A stretch of 64,000 nucleotides of DNA from SG-bin9 sp049323835 (GTDB lineage: Bacteria; Pseudomonadota; Alphaproteobacteria; Rhizobiales; Xanthobacteraceae): contig JBMOOJ010000077.1 of NCBI GenBank assembly GCA_049323835.1, positions 1 to 64,000 of the forward strand, read 5' to 3'. Positions 38,707 to 46,586 of this stretch are shown one piece after another. Below the pieces are notes generated by a model, which saw only the letters and a list, made by a program, of their open reading frames with translations, had not been told where the DNA came from and searched no databases. The stretch's first letter is position 1; the number at the start of each line of letters is the position of its first letter. The position numbers and the translations under genes are program-made.

Positions 38707-40797
38707 ATGCTTGCGCGCCTCAGCGGCAGCTTTCTTGTGAAGTCCGTTATCGTCGTCATGGCCAGCTGCATCGTGTTGATGCTCGCGCTGGATAGCTGGC
38801 GATCGCTGGATCGGCTGACCGTTACAAGCCGTATTGCCGCAGCCGCAGATGCATCGGCGAATGCGTTCAAGGCCATGCACAACCTGCGTACCGATCGCGC
38901 TTCAACCACCCGCACGCTCAACAACGACGCACCCATCGACCCGAATCTCGCGACTTACCTTCGCAAGATTCGCGATGCACAAATGCCGGCGCTGCGCGCA
39001 GCCGTCGATCTCCTCGGCGGGCTTGAGTTCGCAGACAAGGCAGCGCTGCTGCCGGAGCTCACCCGCCTCAACCAGACGCTGGTCGGGTTGCAGGCTGAGT
39101 CATGGGATGCAATGGCAAAACCGAAAGCCGCGCGCCGCAGCGGCCTCGCAAAGGAGCTCTACGATAACGAGACCTCGCTGCTGGACATTCTGGACAAGGT
39201 TTCCACTCGCCTTGCCGCCACCATCCAGCATAGCGACGCCAAGGTCGACCAGTACCTTGCCGTCAAGCAAATGGCCTGGCTGCTGCGCAACACAGCCGGC
39301 GAGGCGTCGCTCCTGGTTTCGAACAGCCTTGGCGCCGGCAAAGCCACACCCGAGACACGCTTGACGTACACCCGACACGTCGGCGGTATCGATGCGGCGT
39401 GGAACGCGCTGGAAAGCTCGGCCTCCGGACCCCTGCCGTCGTCCCTGACGAGCGCGATGTCTGCGGCCAAGACGGCCTACTTCGAGCCAGCATACGTCGC
39501 CACGCGCGACAAGCTGCTGAACGCCATGATCAACGGCGAGAAAGCCGAGATGACGTCCGCCCAATGGGCGCCGTACACCGTCGAACGCATGGGCAGTGCG
39601 GTGGCAGTTGCCGAGCGCGCGCTGGAAGCGGCCAAGGATCACGGTGTGACGCTGTATCAGTCGGCTATGCGCGGTCTCATCATTCAGCTCTGCCTGCTCG
39701 TGCTTGCGGCCGGTTTGGCCGTCGGAAGCATGATGATCGTCACGAGGCGCATGACCGGCCCGCTTCACGTCATCCGCGATGCAATGCTGAAGGTTGCCGC
39801 CGGCGATACCAGCGTCGACGTGTCATACACCGACCGCAAGGACGAGATCGGTGCACTGGCAAATGCGCTCGGCACCTTCAGGCAGAACGCCGCCGAAAAG
39901 GCGCAAATTGAGAACGAGCAGCGCGAGCGGCACGACCGCAATGCGGCGCGGCAACAGGCGATCGAAAATCACATCTCGGCGTTCGAGAGTCAGGTTCGCG
40001 AAACGCTGGATACGCTTGCATCGGCCTCGGATCAGATGCGCCAGACCTCCGAGAGCATGTCGGTCATCTCCGAGCAGACCAACTCGCAGGTGCAGATGGC
40101 CGCGAAGGCCTCCGGTGAAGCGTCGGCGAACGTACAAAGCGTCGCCGCGGCATCGGAAGAGCTCAGCGCCTCGATCGGCGACATCAGCCGTCAGGTCACC
40201 CATGCGGCAAGCATTGCCAGCCGCGCCGTCGATCAGGCCCGCCAGACCGACAACACCGTGCAGGGCCTGTCGGAAACGGCCAGCAAGATCGGCGACGTCG
40301 TCAAGCTGATCAACGACATCGCCGGCCAGACCAACCTGCTGGCGCTCAACGCCACGATCGAAGCGGCTCGCGCCGGCGAGGCCGGCAAGGGTTTCGCGGT
40401 GGTGGCGTCGGAGGTGAAGTCGCTCGCCAACCAAACGGCAAAAGCGACCGAGGAAATCTCGCAGCAGATCGCTGCCGTACAGAAAGTCGCGCAGGACGCC
40501 ATGGATGCCATCAAGGGCATCGGTGGCACCATCGGCGAGGTCAGCGAGGTTGCCACCGCGATCGCAGCTGCCGTCGAGGAGCAGGGCGCGGCGACCATGG
40601 AAATCACCCGCAACACGCAGCAAGCCGCCCAGGGCACCAAGGATGTTTCAGACAACATCACGGGCGTCAGCGCCGGTGCGGACGCAACCGGCAATTCGGC
40701 GCAGAACGTGAAGTCGGCCGCCGAAGCGCTCGGCGAGCAGGCGCAGCACCTGCGCGATCAGGTCAACGATTTCCTCGGCAAGATCCGCGCCGCCTGA
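38707..40797 (+). CDS. Transmembrane methyl-accepting chemotaxis protein
   Basis: A 696-residue receptor. A first membrane span (about 9-30) and a second (about 320-342) enclose a roughly 290-residue helical periplasmic sensor of unknown ligand. HAMP follows (about 343-395, RRMTGPLHVIRDAMLKVAAG). The signalling tip is TNLLALNATIEAARAGEAGK, then VASEVKSLANQTAKATEEIS. No C-terminal CheR-tethering pentapeptide is seen (the end is VNDFLGKIRAA). It is the second chemoreceptor in the window and has its own terminator. Confidence 0.94.
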   Translation: MLARLSGSFLVKSVIVVMASCIVLMLALDSWRSLDRLTVTSRIAAAADASANAFKAMHNLRTDRASTTRTLNNDAPIDPNLATYLRKIRDAQMPALRAAVDLLGGLEFADKAALLPELTRLNQTLVGLQAESWDAMAKPKAARRSGLAKELYDNETSLLDILDKVSTRLAATIQHSDAKVDQYLAVKQMAWLLRNTAGEASLLVSNSLGAGKATPETRLTYTRHVGGIDAAWNALESSASGPLPSSLTSAMSAAKTAYFEPAYVATRDKLLNAMINGEKAEMTSAQWAPYTVERMGSAVAVAERALEAAKDHGVTLYQSAMRGLIIQLCLLVLAAGLAVGSMMIVTRRMTGPLHVIRDAMLKVAAGDTSVDVSYTDRKDEIGALANALGTFRQNAAEKAQIENEQRERHDRNAARQQAIENHISAFESQVRETLDTLASASDQMRQTSESMSVISEQTNSQVQMAAKASGEASANVQSVAAASEELSASIGDISRQVTHAASIASRAVDQARQTDNTVQGLSETASKIGDVVKLINDIAGQTNLLALNATIEAARAGEAGKGFAVVASEVKSLANQTAKATEEISQQIAAVQKVAQDAMDAIKGIGGTIGEVSEVATAIAAAVEEQGAATMEITRNTQQAAQGTKDVSDNITGVSAGADATGNSAQNVKSAAEALGEQAQHLRDQVNDFLGKIRAA

Positions 40798-40813
40798 CAG
40801 AGCGGAAGCATCA

Positions 40814-40853
40814 GCAAGGGCTGCGTTCGCACGAGCGCAGCCCTTGCTTTTTT
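40814..40853 (+). terminator. Rho-independent terminator of the chemoreceptor gene
   Basis: A perfect 12-bp stem, GCAAGGGCTGCG (40814-40825) with CGCAGCCCTTGC (40836-40847), a 10-nt loop and a run of six T. It lies 17 bp after the stop codon. Confidence 0.9.
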
Positions 40854-40867
40854 GTGCTGATCGGCGG

Positions 40868-41512
40868 CTATTGAGCCGCAACCACTGGCAAGCGGCTGAA
40901 GCGCGCCTGCACCGACGATGACGCCGGCGAGAACTGAACGGTCTTGCGCCGGCTGTCGGCACGGCCACGAGCAACCATCAATCCGTGCGGCCCGGCGACC
41001 ATATCGCCGCGTCTCAACGTCTTGTCGTCTTCGATCCTGATCTGCGCCAAGCCGACCGAGTCCTTGCCGTTGCAGGTGCAGCCGGCGACGAGCTCATTGC
41101 GGAAACGGAATGCATTCGGCAGATCGCTATAGCTTTTTCCGGCGTCGGACACCGCGTTATCGATGCTGCCGCCATAGAACACCCTGGTCTCGCTCGCCGG
41201 ACAGAAGCTGTTGCAGGTCTGCGCCTTGCTTTGGCCCGCCGCAGACGGCAGCGGAAAATAGCGGCCATCGCACGTACGCACGCAGTAAGTCCCGGAACCC
41301 GACGTGCGGTTGCTCGATTCACGCCGCACGCTGCCGTTGTCGAACGGCTGATCGGGAGCATATGACGGCGGCGGTGTCGCGCGGCGTCCGCTTCCGAACA
41401 CGTCGTTGAAAAATGAAAACAGATCCTGCGCCGGCGCTTGCGACGTTCCCAGACATGTCGCCGCGACGAATGCCGCGGCAGCAAGAGCAAGATATCCCGG
41501 GGCGACACGCAT
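40868..41512 (-). CDS. DUF2865 exported cysteine-rich protein
   Basis: A 214-residue protein with a signal peptide (MRVAPGYLALAAAAFVAATC ... SQAPAQ). The domain carries paired cysteines, YCVRTCDGRYFPLP, TCNSFCPA and GCTCNGKD, typical of DUF2865; they may form disulfides in the periplasm. Function is unknown. It lies 10 bp downstream of the L,D-transpeptidase gene, so the two are one operon under the EcfG-type promoter at 42312-42336. Confidence 0.85.
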   Translation of the reverse strand: MRVAPGYLALAAAAFVAATCLGTSQAPAQDLFSFFNDVFGSGRRATPPPSYAPDQPFDNGSVRRESSNRTSGSGTYCVRTCDGRYFPLPSAAGQSKAQTCNSFCPASETRVFYGGSIDNAVSDAGKSYSDLPNAFRFRNELVAGCTCNGKDSVGLAQIRIEDDKTLRRGDMVAGPHGLMVARGRADSRRKTVQFSPASSSVQARFSRLPVVAAQ

Positions 41513-41522
41513 CGAATCGTCC

Positions 41523-42269
41523 TCAATAGAGCGTCGGCATCGCGCCGCCGCGCAACGAAGCCGACGTGACCGTGCGCGGCGCATCCGCCGTCGTCTCGAA
41601 CTTCAGCGGCGCACTCTTCGCCAGCACGACCACCTTGGTGCCGACGTTGACGCGGTTGAACAGGTCGACGACATCCTCATTGGTCAGACGGATACAGCCG
41701 CTCGAGACGAACTTGCCGATCGTCGTCGGATCGTTGGTGCCGTGAATGCGATAGATGCTGGAGCCGAGATACATGGCGCGGGCGCCGAGCGGATTGCCCG
41801 GCCCGCCTGCCATGAAACGCGGCAGATAGGGCTGGCGCGCGATCATTTCCTGCGGGGGATGCCAATCCGGCCACTCCATTTTGCGCGACACCGTCTGTAC
41901 GCCCGACCACGTGAAACCTTCACGGCCGACGCCGACGCCGTAACGGATCGCCTTGCCGCCGCCGAGAACGTAGTACAGCGCCGTGTTGCCGGTATCGATG
42001 ATGATGGTGCCCGCAGCTTCGCGGGTCGGAAAATTCACCGTGGTGCGCCGGAGGCGCTTGGGCATCGCGGCGGCATCCTCCTCCGCGACATTGATGCCCG
42101 GCCGGCTGAGTGCCTCGTTTGACCACGTTGCCGATGGCGCGGGCGCATAGCTCAGCACCTGAGCCGACGCCGGCGAAACTGAAATGCCGGGCAGAGAGAA
42201 GGCGACAACGGTGACAGCGGCGAAGATCGACCGCTGCGCTGCGATACGAACATTCAACCTGGCGCGCAT
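41523..42269 (-). CDS. L,D-transpeptidase (YkuD family)
   Basis: A 248-residue periplasmic enzyme that crosslinks peptidoglycan or attaches proteins to it. The signal peptide is followed by the YkuD fold with the catalytic motif HGTNDPTTIGKFVSSGCIRL, where the Cys in SSGCIRL is the nucleophile and HGT supplies the conserved His. A strong EcfG-type promoter lies 43 bp upstream, so the enzyme is predicted to be made under general stress, consistent with wall reinforcement. It is cotranscribed with the DUF2865 gene. Confidence 0.94.
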   Translation of the reverse strand: MRARLNVRIAAQRSIFAAVTVVAFSLPGISVSPASAQVLSYAPAPSATWSNEALSRPGINVAEEDAAAMPKRLRRTTVNFPTREAAGTIIIDTGNTALYYVLGGGKAIRYGVGVGREGFTWSGVQTVSRKMEWPDWHPPQEMIARQPYLPRFMAGGPGNPLGARAMYLGSSIYRIHGTNDPTTIGKFVSSGCIRLTNEDVVDLFNRVNVGTKVVVLAKSAPLKFETTADAPRTVTSASLRGGAMPTLY

Positions 42270-42311
42270 GAAAGGCCCCTGCGTTTGCGCCGGCTTATCC
42301 GGCGCCAGACA

Positions 42312-42336
42312 AACGCGGATGGCCGCTGCCGGTTCC
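42312..42336 (-). promoter_or_regulatory. EcfG-type (general stress) promoter
   Basis: Minus strand GGAAC (42336-42332), N16, CGTT (42315-42312), a perfect consensus match. It drives the L,D-transpeptidase and DUF2865 genes. A second perfect EcfG site faces the other way 58 bp to the right. Confidence 0.85.
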
Positions 42337-42393
42337 TGTGCAGCTTGCGTCGGCGCTTCTGACGATCGCTCCGCGTCATCAACACTGCGCGAT

Positions 42394-42418
42394 GGAACTT
42401 TGCCTCACCGGCATCGTT
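42394..42418 (+). promoter_or_regulatory. EcfG-type (general stress) promoter
   Basis: GGAAC (42394-42398), N16, CGTT (42415-42418), a perfect match. It reads toward the DUF3309 gene, whose ATG is 91 bp downstream. Confidence 0.85.
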
Positions 42419-42508
42419 GCAGATCCGACAGAACACGGACCGCGGCGCGATCGAACGATCGCCTCCGGTCAGACTGAAGTATTGGGTGCGGGAGTTTGAG
42501 GAGCTGGC

Positions 42509-42667
42509 ATGTCACTCGGAACCATTCTCGTCATCATTCTGATTCTGGTGCTGCTCGGTGTGATCCCGACCTGGGGCTACAGTGGAAATTGGGGTTACGG
42601 CCCCTCCGGAATTGTCGGCACCATCCTGATCATCGTTCTCGTTCTGGCGTTGCTGGGCCGATTGTAA
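42509..42667 (+). CDS. DUF3309 small membrane protein
   Basis: A 52-residue protein with two hydrophobic stretches, MSLGTILVIILILVLLGVIP and GIVGTILIIVLVLALLGRL, separated by the aromatic loop TWGYSGNWGYGPS. This is the DUF3309 pattern, found widely in stress-regulated alphaproteobacterial genes. GGAG stands 6 nt before the ATG. The perfect EcfG-type promoter at 42394-42418 is the probable driver; the AI-2E-type gene 36 bp downstream may share the transcript. Confidence 0.85.
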   Translation: MSLGTILVIILILVLLGVIPTWGYSGNWGYGPSGIVGTILIIVLVLALLGRL

Positions 42668-42703
42668 CGCAGGCGCGCACGAGCCTGCGTCGAGGGTAGG
42701 TCG

Positions 42704-43804
42704 ATGGCGGGAGCGGACGCCGTACGGCGGAAAGATGCACCGGCGGTACGGCTGACGGCGGACGAGCCGCCGCGTTTGCAGTTCTCGCTCCGCGAGATCG
42801 CAAGCTATTCCATTATCGTGACCGCGTTCATTGCCGTCATCGCCGCGCTCTATACCGGGCGCTTCTTTTTCCTGCCGATCGTCACGGGATTTGTCGTCGG
42901 AACGATGCTCTCGCCGGCCGCGCAGAAGCTGTCGGCCTACCGCATTCCGCGCACGATCAGCGCCGTGCTGATCGTCTCCGGCGTCTGCATCGCGCTTCTG
43001 TTCGTGATCGGCCTGATTTCAGCGCCGCTGATCGACTGGAGCCAGCGCATCCCCGAAATCACCGCAGCGGTGAAATCCAAGCTGCACGTGTTCGATCGCC
43101 CGCTGGCGCTCTGGCATCAGCTCCGCGACATGTTCGGCGAAACGGCAGCGCCTTCCCTTTCGCTGCCGAAAGTCGACTGGATGCATTCGACGCTCGAATT
43201 CCTGTCGCCGACGGTGGCGCAGCTTCTGGTGTTTTTCGCGACGCTGGTGCTGTTCATCGCCAGTTGGCCGGACATGCGACGCGCCATGATCCTGATGTTT
43301 CCGGATCGCGAGGCGCGCCTGCGCACCCTGCGCATCCTCAATGCCATCGAAGGGCAGCTCGGCGGCTATCTGCTCATGGTGACGGGCATCAATGTCGCCG
43401 TCGGCATTGCAACCGGCCTGATCTGCGCCTCAACCGGCATGCCGAGTCCTGCCGGTCTCGGCGCGCTGGCGGCAACGCTGAACTACATTCCGATCATCGG
43501 CCCGATCGTCATGTTCGCGATCATTGCCGTCGTTGGATTGATCAGCTTTCCGTCCATCGGCGGAGCGCTCCTCCCCTGCGGTTTGTTTGCCGCGATGATC
43601 TTTGTCGAAGGACATTTCATTACACCCTCCATCATCGGCCGCCGGCTCGCGCTCAACGCGCTTGTGGTTTTTCTCGCGATCGCATTCTGGACCTGGTTGT
43701 GGGGGCCGATGGGCGCGTTTCTCTCATCGCCCTTGCTGATCGTCGGACTGATCCTGAAGGAGCATCTGACGCCGGATGAGAACGGATCGCTTGCCGAAGG
43801 CTGA
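42704..43804 (+). CDS. AI-2E family (PerM/TqsA-like) transporter
   Basis: A 366-residue inner-membrane protein with about eight spans. The family block GLGALAATLNYIPIIGPIV is preceded by NAIEGQLGGYLLMVTGINVAVG and followed by VEGHFITPSIIGRRLALNALVVFLAIAFW. Members export or influence transport of small molecules, including the AI-2 signal in E. coli; the substrate here is open. An N-terminal cytosolic tail of about 30 residues precedes the first span. It is probably part of the EcfG-driven DUF3309 transcript. Confidence 0.92.
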   Translation: MAGADAVRRKDAPAVRLTADEPPRLQFSLREIASYSIIVTAFIAVIAALYTGRFFFLPIVTGFVVGTMLSPAAQKLSAYRIPRTISAVLIVSGVCIALLFVIGLISAPLIDWSQRIPEITAAVKSKLHVFDRPLALWHQLRDMFGETAAPSLSLPKVDWMHSTLEFLSPTVAQLLVFFATLVLFIASWPDMRRAMILMFPDREARLRTLRILNAIEGQLGGYLLMVTGINVAVGIATGLICASTGMPSPAGLGALAATLNYIPIIGPIVMFAIIAVVGLISFPSIGGALLPCGLFAAMIFVEGHFITPSIIGRRLALNALVVFLAIAFWTWLWGPMGAFLSSPLLIVGLILKEHLTPDENGSLAEG

Positions 43805-43820
43805 TCCGGGTTCAGCCGAT

Positions 43821-43845
43821 GGAACTTCGTTTGCGGGCGCGCGTT
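43821..43845 (+). promoter_or_regulatory. EcfG-type (general stress) promoter
   Basis: GGAAC (43821-43825), N16, CGTT (43842-43845), a perfect match 33 bp upstream of the DUF883-type gene start. It begins only 17 bp after the preceding stop codon. Confidence 0.85.
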
Positions 43846-43878
43846 TGTTCAGCATCTGCACCGACAGAAGAGACGCCA

Positions 43879-44250
43879 ATGTCCAGTACCGACGGCGAAA
43901 GCGAGATGAAAACAATGGCCGACAAAGCAACCTATGACCGCCTGGAGAAGGATATCGAGACCGTGAAGAACGAGATGTCAGCACTTGGCGAACAGATTTC
44001 CGAAGCGCTGAACACGCTTGCCGGCAGCGCCCGCAAGGAAGCGCGCCGCGGGTACAAGCGCGCGCGAGCCAATGTGGATTCAGTCATGTCCGATGTGAGC
44101 GAACGCGGTAACGCAGCGCTGGAAGCTGCGCAGGACGCAGCCGCAACGCTCGAGGAAACGCTGGAGGACGCGATTCATCAGCGTCCGATCGCGGCGATCG
44201 GCCTCGCCATCGGCCTCGGCTTCCTTATCGGCGTGACCTGGCGCCGCTGA
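43879..44250 (+). CDS. DUF883 (ElaB/YqjD-type) membrane-anchored protein
   Basis: A 123-residue protein: a long amphipathic coiled coil (about 20-98, KATYDRLEKDIETVKNEMSA onward) and a C-terminal membrane anchor (AIGLAIGLGFLIGVTWRR), the DUF883 architecture. In E. coli ElaB and YqjD are stress-induced inner-membrane proteins that can bind ribosomes. A perfect EcfG-type promoter lies directly upstream. I chose ATG at 43879 because the frame upstream contains the promoter itself. Confidence 0.88.
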   Translation: MSSTDGESEMKTMADKATYDRLEKDIETVKNEMSALGEQISEALNTLAGSARKEARRGYKRARANVDSVMSDVSERGNAALEAAQDAAATLEETLEDAIHQRPIAAIGLAIGLGFLIGVTWRR

Positions 44251-44323
44251 CATCGGACGTCATTGATCGAACGCGGGCCGCAGCCAGCCGGCGGCCGCCT
44301 CTGGAAAGGGAAAGTTCGTCGGG

Positions 44324-44746
44324 ATGATGCGGTTGATCGATGATTTGAAAGACAGCACGGGTTCGCTTCTGCGCATGACGTCCATCGCCATGGCAGCGGC
44401 GGCCTCGTTATTCATCACCACTGCGTTCCTGAGCGCTGCGGCGTTTGTCGTCGTACTGGACAGGTACGGATTGATGTGGGCCTGCCTGACCGGCGCTGGC
44501 ATCTACGCGGTCCTGACCGCGATGGCCGCAGGCGTTTATCTCTATCGCAAGCGCCAGGCCGCCGGGGTGCCGGAGAAAGCCAAAACAGTGCTGCAGAGCG
44601 CGCTTGCTGATCCCATGGTGCTGGCGGCGGGTCTTCAGATCGTTCGCACGGTCGGCGTCAGGCGATTATTGCCGCTGCTCGCGATCGGCGGCATTGCAGT
44701 TGGGCTGATGGCCAGTCGCGCTGGAAGCGAACAGCCGGAAGAGTAG
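44324..44746 (+). CDS. YqjE/holin-X-like two-to-three-span membrane protein
   Basis: A 140-residue protein with two central membrane spans (about 18-45, 52-72) and a third near 118-132. Its place after a DUF883 gene matches the yqjD-yqjE pair of enterobacteria, where the second gene is a phage holin superfamily III-like membrane protein. GGAAAG-rich sequence precedes the start. The DUF883 promoter probably also serves this gene, 73 bp downstream. No lysis function should be assumed from the holin family name. Confidence 0.8.
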   Translation: MMRLIDDLKDSTGSLLRMTSIAMAAAASLFITTAFLSAAAFVVVLDRYGLMWACLTGAGIYAVLTAMAAGVYLYRKRQAAGVPEKAKTVLQSALADPMVLAAGLQIVRTVGVRRLLPLLAIGGIAVGLMASRAGSEQPEE

Positions 44747-44773
44747 CTACCGGTTATCCGCCCACGTAAAATC

Positions 44774-45211
44774 TCACGTGATGCAGCGGCCGGAATCGAG
44801 CACTTTGGCGACTTCGGTCAACCCGCTCACCACCGGCTCGCACGCAATCAACTTGCGCGTGCCATTCGGCTTGACCGGTCGCGCCGACGGTGCGGGCGTG
44901 CTGTCGCTGCGCACCTGATCGGCCGGAATGCGGATCAGCACGGACGTATGCGCCAGCTGACCCACGTGTATCGAGACCGTCCGCAGCGATTGCTTCGATG
45001 GAGCCATCACGATGCCACGATCCTGCTTCGCCGCGCGATTGATCTCGGGCGCGGAGCCCGGCGCAATCAGCCCGGCATCGCTGTGCCGCGCACCGAACGA
45101 CGAACCGAGATCGTTGCCGGACGCCATCTCGAAATGCGCCCCGCTCAACACCAGCGCCGCCACGGCGACGCCGAGAAGACTTGATGAAATTCGCGCCAAT
45201 GATCGCGCCAT
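44774..45211 (-). CDS. Exported hypothetical protein under EcfG control
   Basis: A 145-residue protein with a likely signal peptide (first 22 or so residues, SSSLLGVAVAALVLSG). The mature part has no family I recognise; it contains two cysteines near the C-terminus (IACEPVV and GRCIT). A perfect EcfG-type promoter (45251-45275) ends about 40 bp upstream of the start, so induction by general stress is expected. It is convergent with the membrane gene at 44746 and divergent from the sRNA candidate. Confidence 0.75.
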   Translation of the reverse strand: MARSLARISSSLLGVAVAALVLSGAHFEMASGNDLGSSFGARHSDAGLIAPGSAPEINRAAKQDRGIVMAPSKQSLRTVSIHVGQLAHTSVLIRIPADQVRSDSTPAPSARPVKPNGTRKLIACEPVVSGLTEVAKVLDSGRCIT

Positions 45212-45250
45212 GAGTGGCCTCGCACGCTTGCCGTTGGGCTTTCGCTGATC

Positions 45251-45275
45251 AACGGCGGCCGGAAGGCAATGTTCC
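45251..45275 (-). promoter_or_regulatory. EcfG-type (general stress) promoter
   Basis: Minus strand GGAAC (45275-45271), N16, CGTT (45254-45251), a perfect match placed 40 bp before the exported hypothetical gene. Confidence 0.85.
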
Positions 45276-45319
45276 GGCGGGGGACTGGATCGGCGCTCTC
45301 AATAATTCTTGAGAAGCCG

Positions 45320-45344
45320 GGAACGGATGCACGCGGACACAGTT
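45320..45344 (+). promoter_or_regulatory. EcfG-like promoter for the sRNA candidate
   Basis: GGAAC (45320-45324), N16, AGTT (45341-45344). The -35 is perfect and the -10 has one mismatch to CGTT. The predicted start near 45350 falls just before a short C-rich transcript with a strong terminator. Confidence 0.6.
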
Positions 45345-45349
45345 ACCTA

Positions 45350-45427
45350 CGCAGCCGGTTATTTCCCCCTGCCCCAATTGACCGGCGACGTGGGGCGCGG
45401 CCGTGGTGATGCCGGTCGCGCCCTTTT
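45350..45427 (+). ncRNA. Candidate general-stress sRNA with C-rich loop (GsrN-like)
   Basis: A transcript of about 77 nt is predicted. Hairpin 1 has the stem GCCGGT (45354-45359) with ACCGGC (45381-45386); its loop exposes CCCCC (45365-45369) and CCCC (45372-45375). Hairpin 2 is an 11-bp terminator stem, GGGCGCGGCCG (45393-45403) with CGGTCGCGCCC (45413-45423), followed by TTTT. GsrN, a general-stress sRNA known from Caulobacter, is sigma-T controlled and pairs with mRNAs through exposed C-rich loops. The position next to phyR-nepR-ecfG and the EcfG-like promoter support the comparison. No homology search was possible. Confidence 0.55.
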
Positions 45428-45487
45428 CATTTGGCGCGGCGACCAAGCCGCAGGTTCAATGCACCGTTAAGCCCCCGATCCGGCAAC

Positions 45488-45515
45488 AAAAAAGCCGGGC
45501 ATCCAGCCCGGCTTT
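45488..45515 (-). terminator. Rho-independent terminator of phyR
   Basis: On the minus strand the stem AGCCGGGC / GCCCGGCT (45513-45506 with 45500-45493), loop TGGAT, is followed by TTTTT. It ends 24 bp beyond the phyR stop. Confidence 0.85.
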
Positions 45516-45538
45516 CAAATCATCCGTGTAGCGCGCGT

Positions 45539-46345
45539 TCAGGACGCAGCGGCGTGCGGTTTGCGCGTGCGCGAATTGCGCTGGAAGAACAACGCCTGAC
45601 TTGCCACTGCCGAGACCATCGCTGGCTGGAACGGCTTCGAGATCAGGAACGCCGGCTCCGGCCGTTCGCCCGTCAGGAATCGCTCCGGGTATGCGGTGAT
45701 AAAGACCACCGGCACCTCGAATGCCCTCAGCAGCTCGTTCACCGCGTCAAGACCCGAACTGCCATCGGCAAGCTGAATATCAGCAAGAATCAAACCTGGA
45801 CGTTTCTTGCTAGCCATCGCGACGGCATCCGTGTGTGTGCGGGCAACGCCGATGACATTGTGGCCGAGGTTCTTGACGAGACTCTCCAGATCCATCGCAA
45901 TGAACGTCTCGTCCTCGATAATGAGCACGTCGGTTGCGATCTCGGCCGCCATTTCACGGCCGGCCGTATCCGCAAGCTGACGCACCTCGGCGACATCCTT
46001 TTGCAGGATGTAAGCCACATCTTCTTCCGCAAACCCCTCGAGCGACAGCAGCAGGAAGGCCTGGCGCGGCAACGGAGTGATGTTCGACAGGCGCCGTTCC
46101 GACGGCACCTGAAGGAACGGAGCATCGGCACTTTCGTTCACCGCTACGGAATTCCAGATACCGGTGAAGAGGCGGAAGAGCCCCGCGCGCGGCCCGTGTT
46201 TCTCATCGAGAAGCCCCGGATCCTGCAGCAGGGCCTCCAGCATCGCGGCGACATAGGCATCGCCGGAGGCCTGGCTGCCGGTCAGAGCACGAGCGTAGCG
46301 CCGCAGCAGCGGCAGGTGTTCAGCAACAATTTGAGATCGAGACAT
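45539..46345 (-). CDS. phyR: General stress response regulator PhyR
   Basis: A 268-residue anti-anti-sigma factor. The N-terminal part (1-135) imitates the sigma factor EcfG (LPLLRRYARALTGSQASGDA; region 4-like SLEGFAEEDVAYILQKDVAEV). The C-terminal receiver (about 138-255) has acidic pocket E144/D145 in VLIIEDETFIAMD and the phospho-acceptor Asp in ILADIQLADGSSG (D189). On phosphorylation it binds NepR and frees EcfG. ATG at 46345 has GGAG 6 nt upstream and is preferred over a GTG two codons earlier. It is divergent from nepR-ecfG. Confidence 0.96.
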   Translation of the reverse strand: MSRSQIVAEHLPLLRRYARALTGSQASGDAYVAAMLEALLQDPGLLDEKHGPRAGLFRLFTGIWNSVAVNESADAPFLQVPSERRLSNITPLPRQAFLLLSLEGFAEEDVAYILQKDVAEVRQLADTAGREMAAEIATDVLIIEDETFIAMDLESLVKNLGHNVIGVARTHTDAVAMASKKRPGLILADIQLADGSSGLDAVNELLRAFEVPVVFITAYPERFLTGERPEPAFLISKPFQPAMVSAVASQALFFQRNSRTRKPHAAAS

Positions 46346-46440
46346 CCCCACTCCATCGCTTGTGCACGCGCAGCGAGGCCGGCTGCACTACCGTCATCCC
46401 TGCGCATGTCATCTTGCTCCTGACGACTCCCGAAAGCGAT

Positions 46441-46466
46441 AAAAGTTCCCTGGCCTCGGAACTTTT
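46441..46466. promoter_or_regulatory. 9-bp inverted repeat carrying divergent GGAAC boxes
   Basis: AAAAGTTCC (46441-46449) and GGAACTTTT (46458-46466) form a perfect inverted repeat with 8 bp between. Each arm contains a GGAAC -35 box, one reading to nepR (plus), one to phyR (minus). The phyR-facing -10 is poor (AGTC at N16), so only the nepR direction is a good EcfG match. Confidence 0.6.
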
Positions 46467-46482
46467 CAGCCGAACCTGCATT
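46458..46482 (+). promoter_or_regulatory. EcfG-like promoter of nepR-ecfG
   Basis: GGAAC (46458-46462), N16, CATT (46479-46482), one mismatch to CGTT in the -10. Autoregulation of nepR-ecfG by EcfG is the rule in alphaproteobacteria, which supports the call. Confidence 0.7.
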
Positions 46483-46586
46483 AGACCTTTCATACGTCTC
46501 GCGGCCCGCGCCGGGACGAAGCGGGGAAAGATCAAAAATCTGAGTAGGTTAGCCGTTCAAGGCTTTGAGAAGGTTACGGATCGCAG

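Larger units (their letters stand above)
45212..45538. other. 327-bp gap with no protein gene
   Basis: It contains the EcfG promoter of the exported protein (minus), an EcfG-like promoter followed by a short sRNA candidate with its own terminator (plus), and the phyR terminator. A 65-codon frame on the minus strand through 45249-45446 is antisense to the sRNA candidate and shows no family resemblance. Confidence 0.7.

Noticed and set aside
41077..42490. Frames antisense to the DUF2865 and L,D-transpeptidase genes
   Set aside because: Both sense genes have signal peptides and family motifs; the antisense frames have none.
45249..45446. A 65-codon frame on the minus strand near phyR
   Set aside because: It is antisense to the sRNA candidate and contains the terminator stem; no family resemblance or ribosome site.
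46425..46449. EcfG promoter for phyR on the minus strand
   Set aside because: The GGAAC box is perfect, but the -10 at N16 reads AGTC and at N17 GTCG, two or more mismatches to CGTT, so I do not list it as a promoter of its own.
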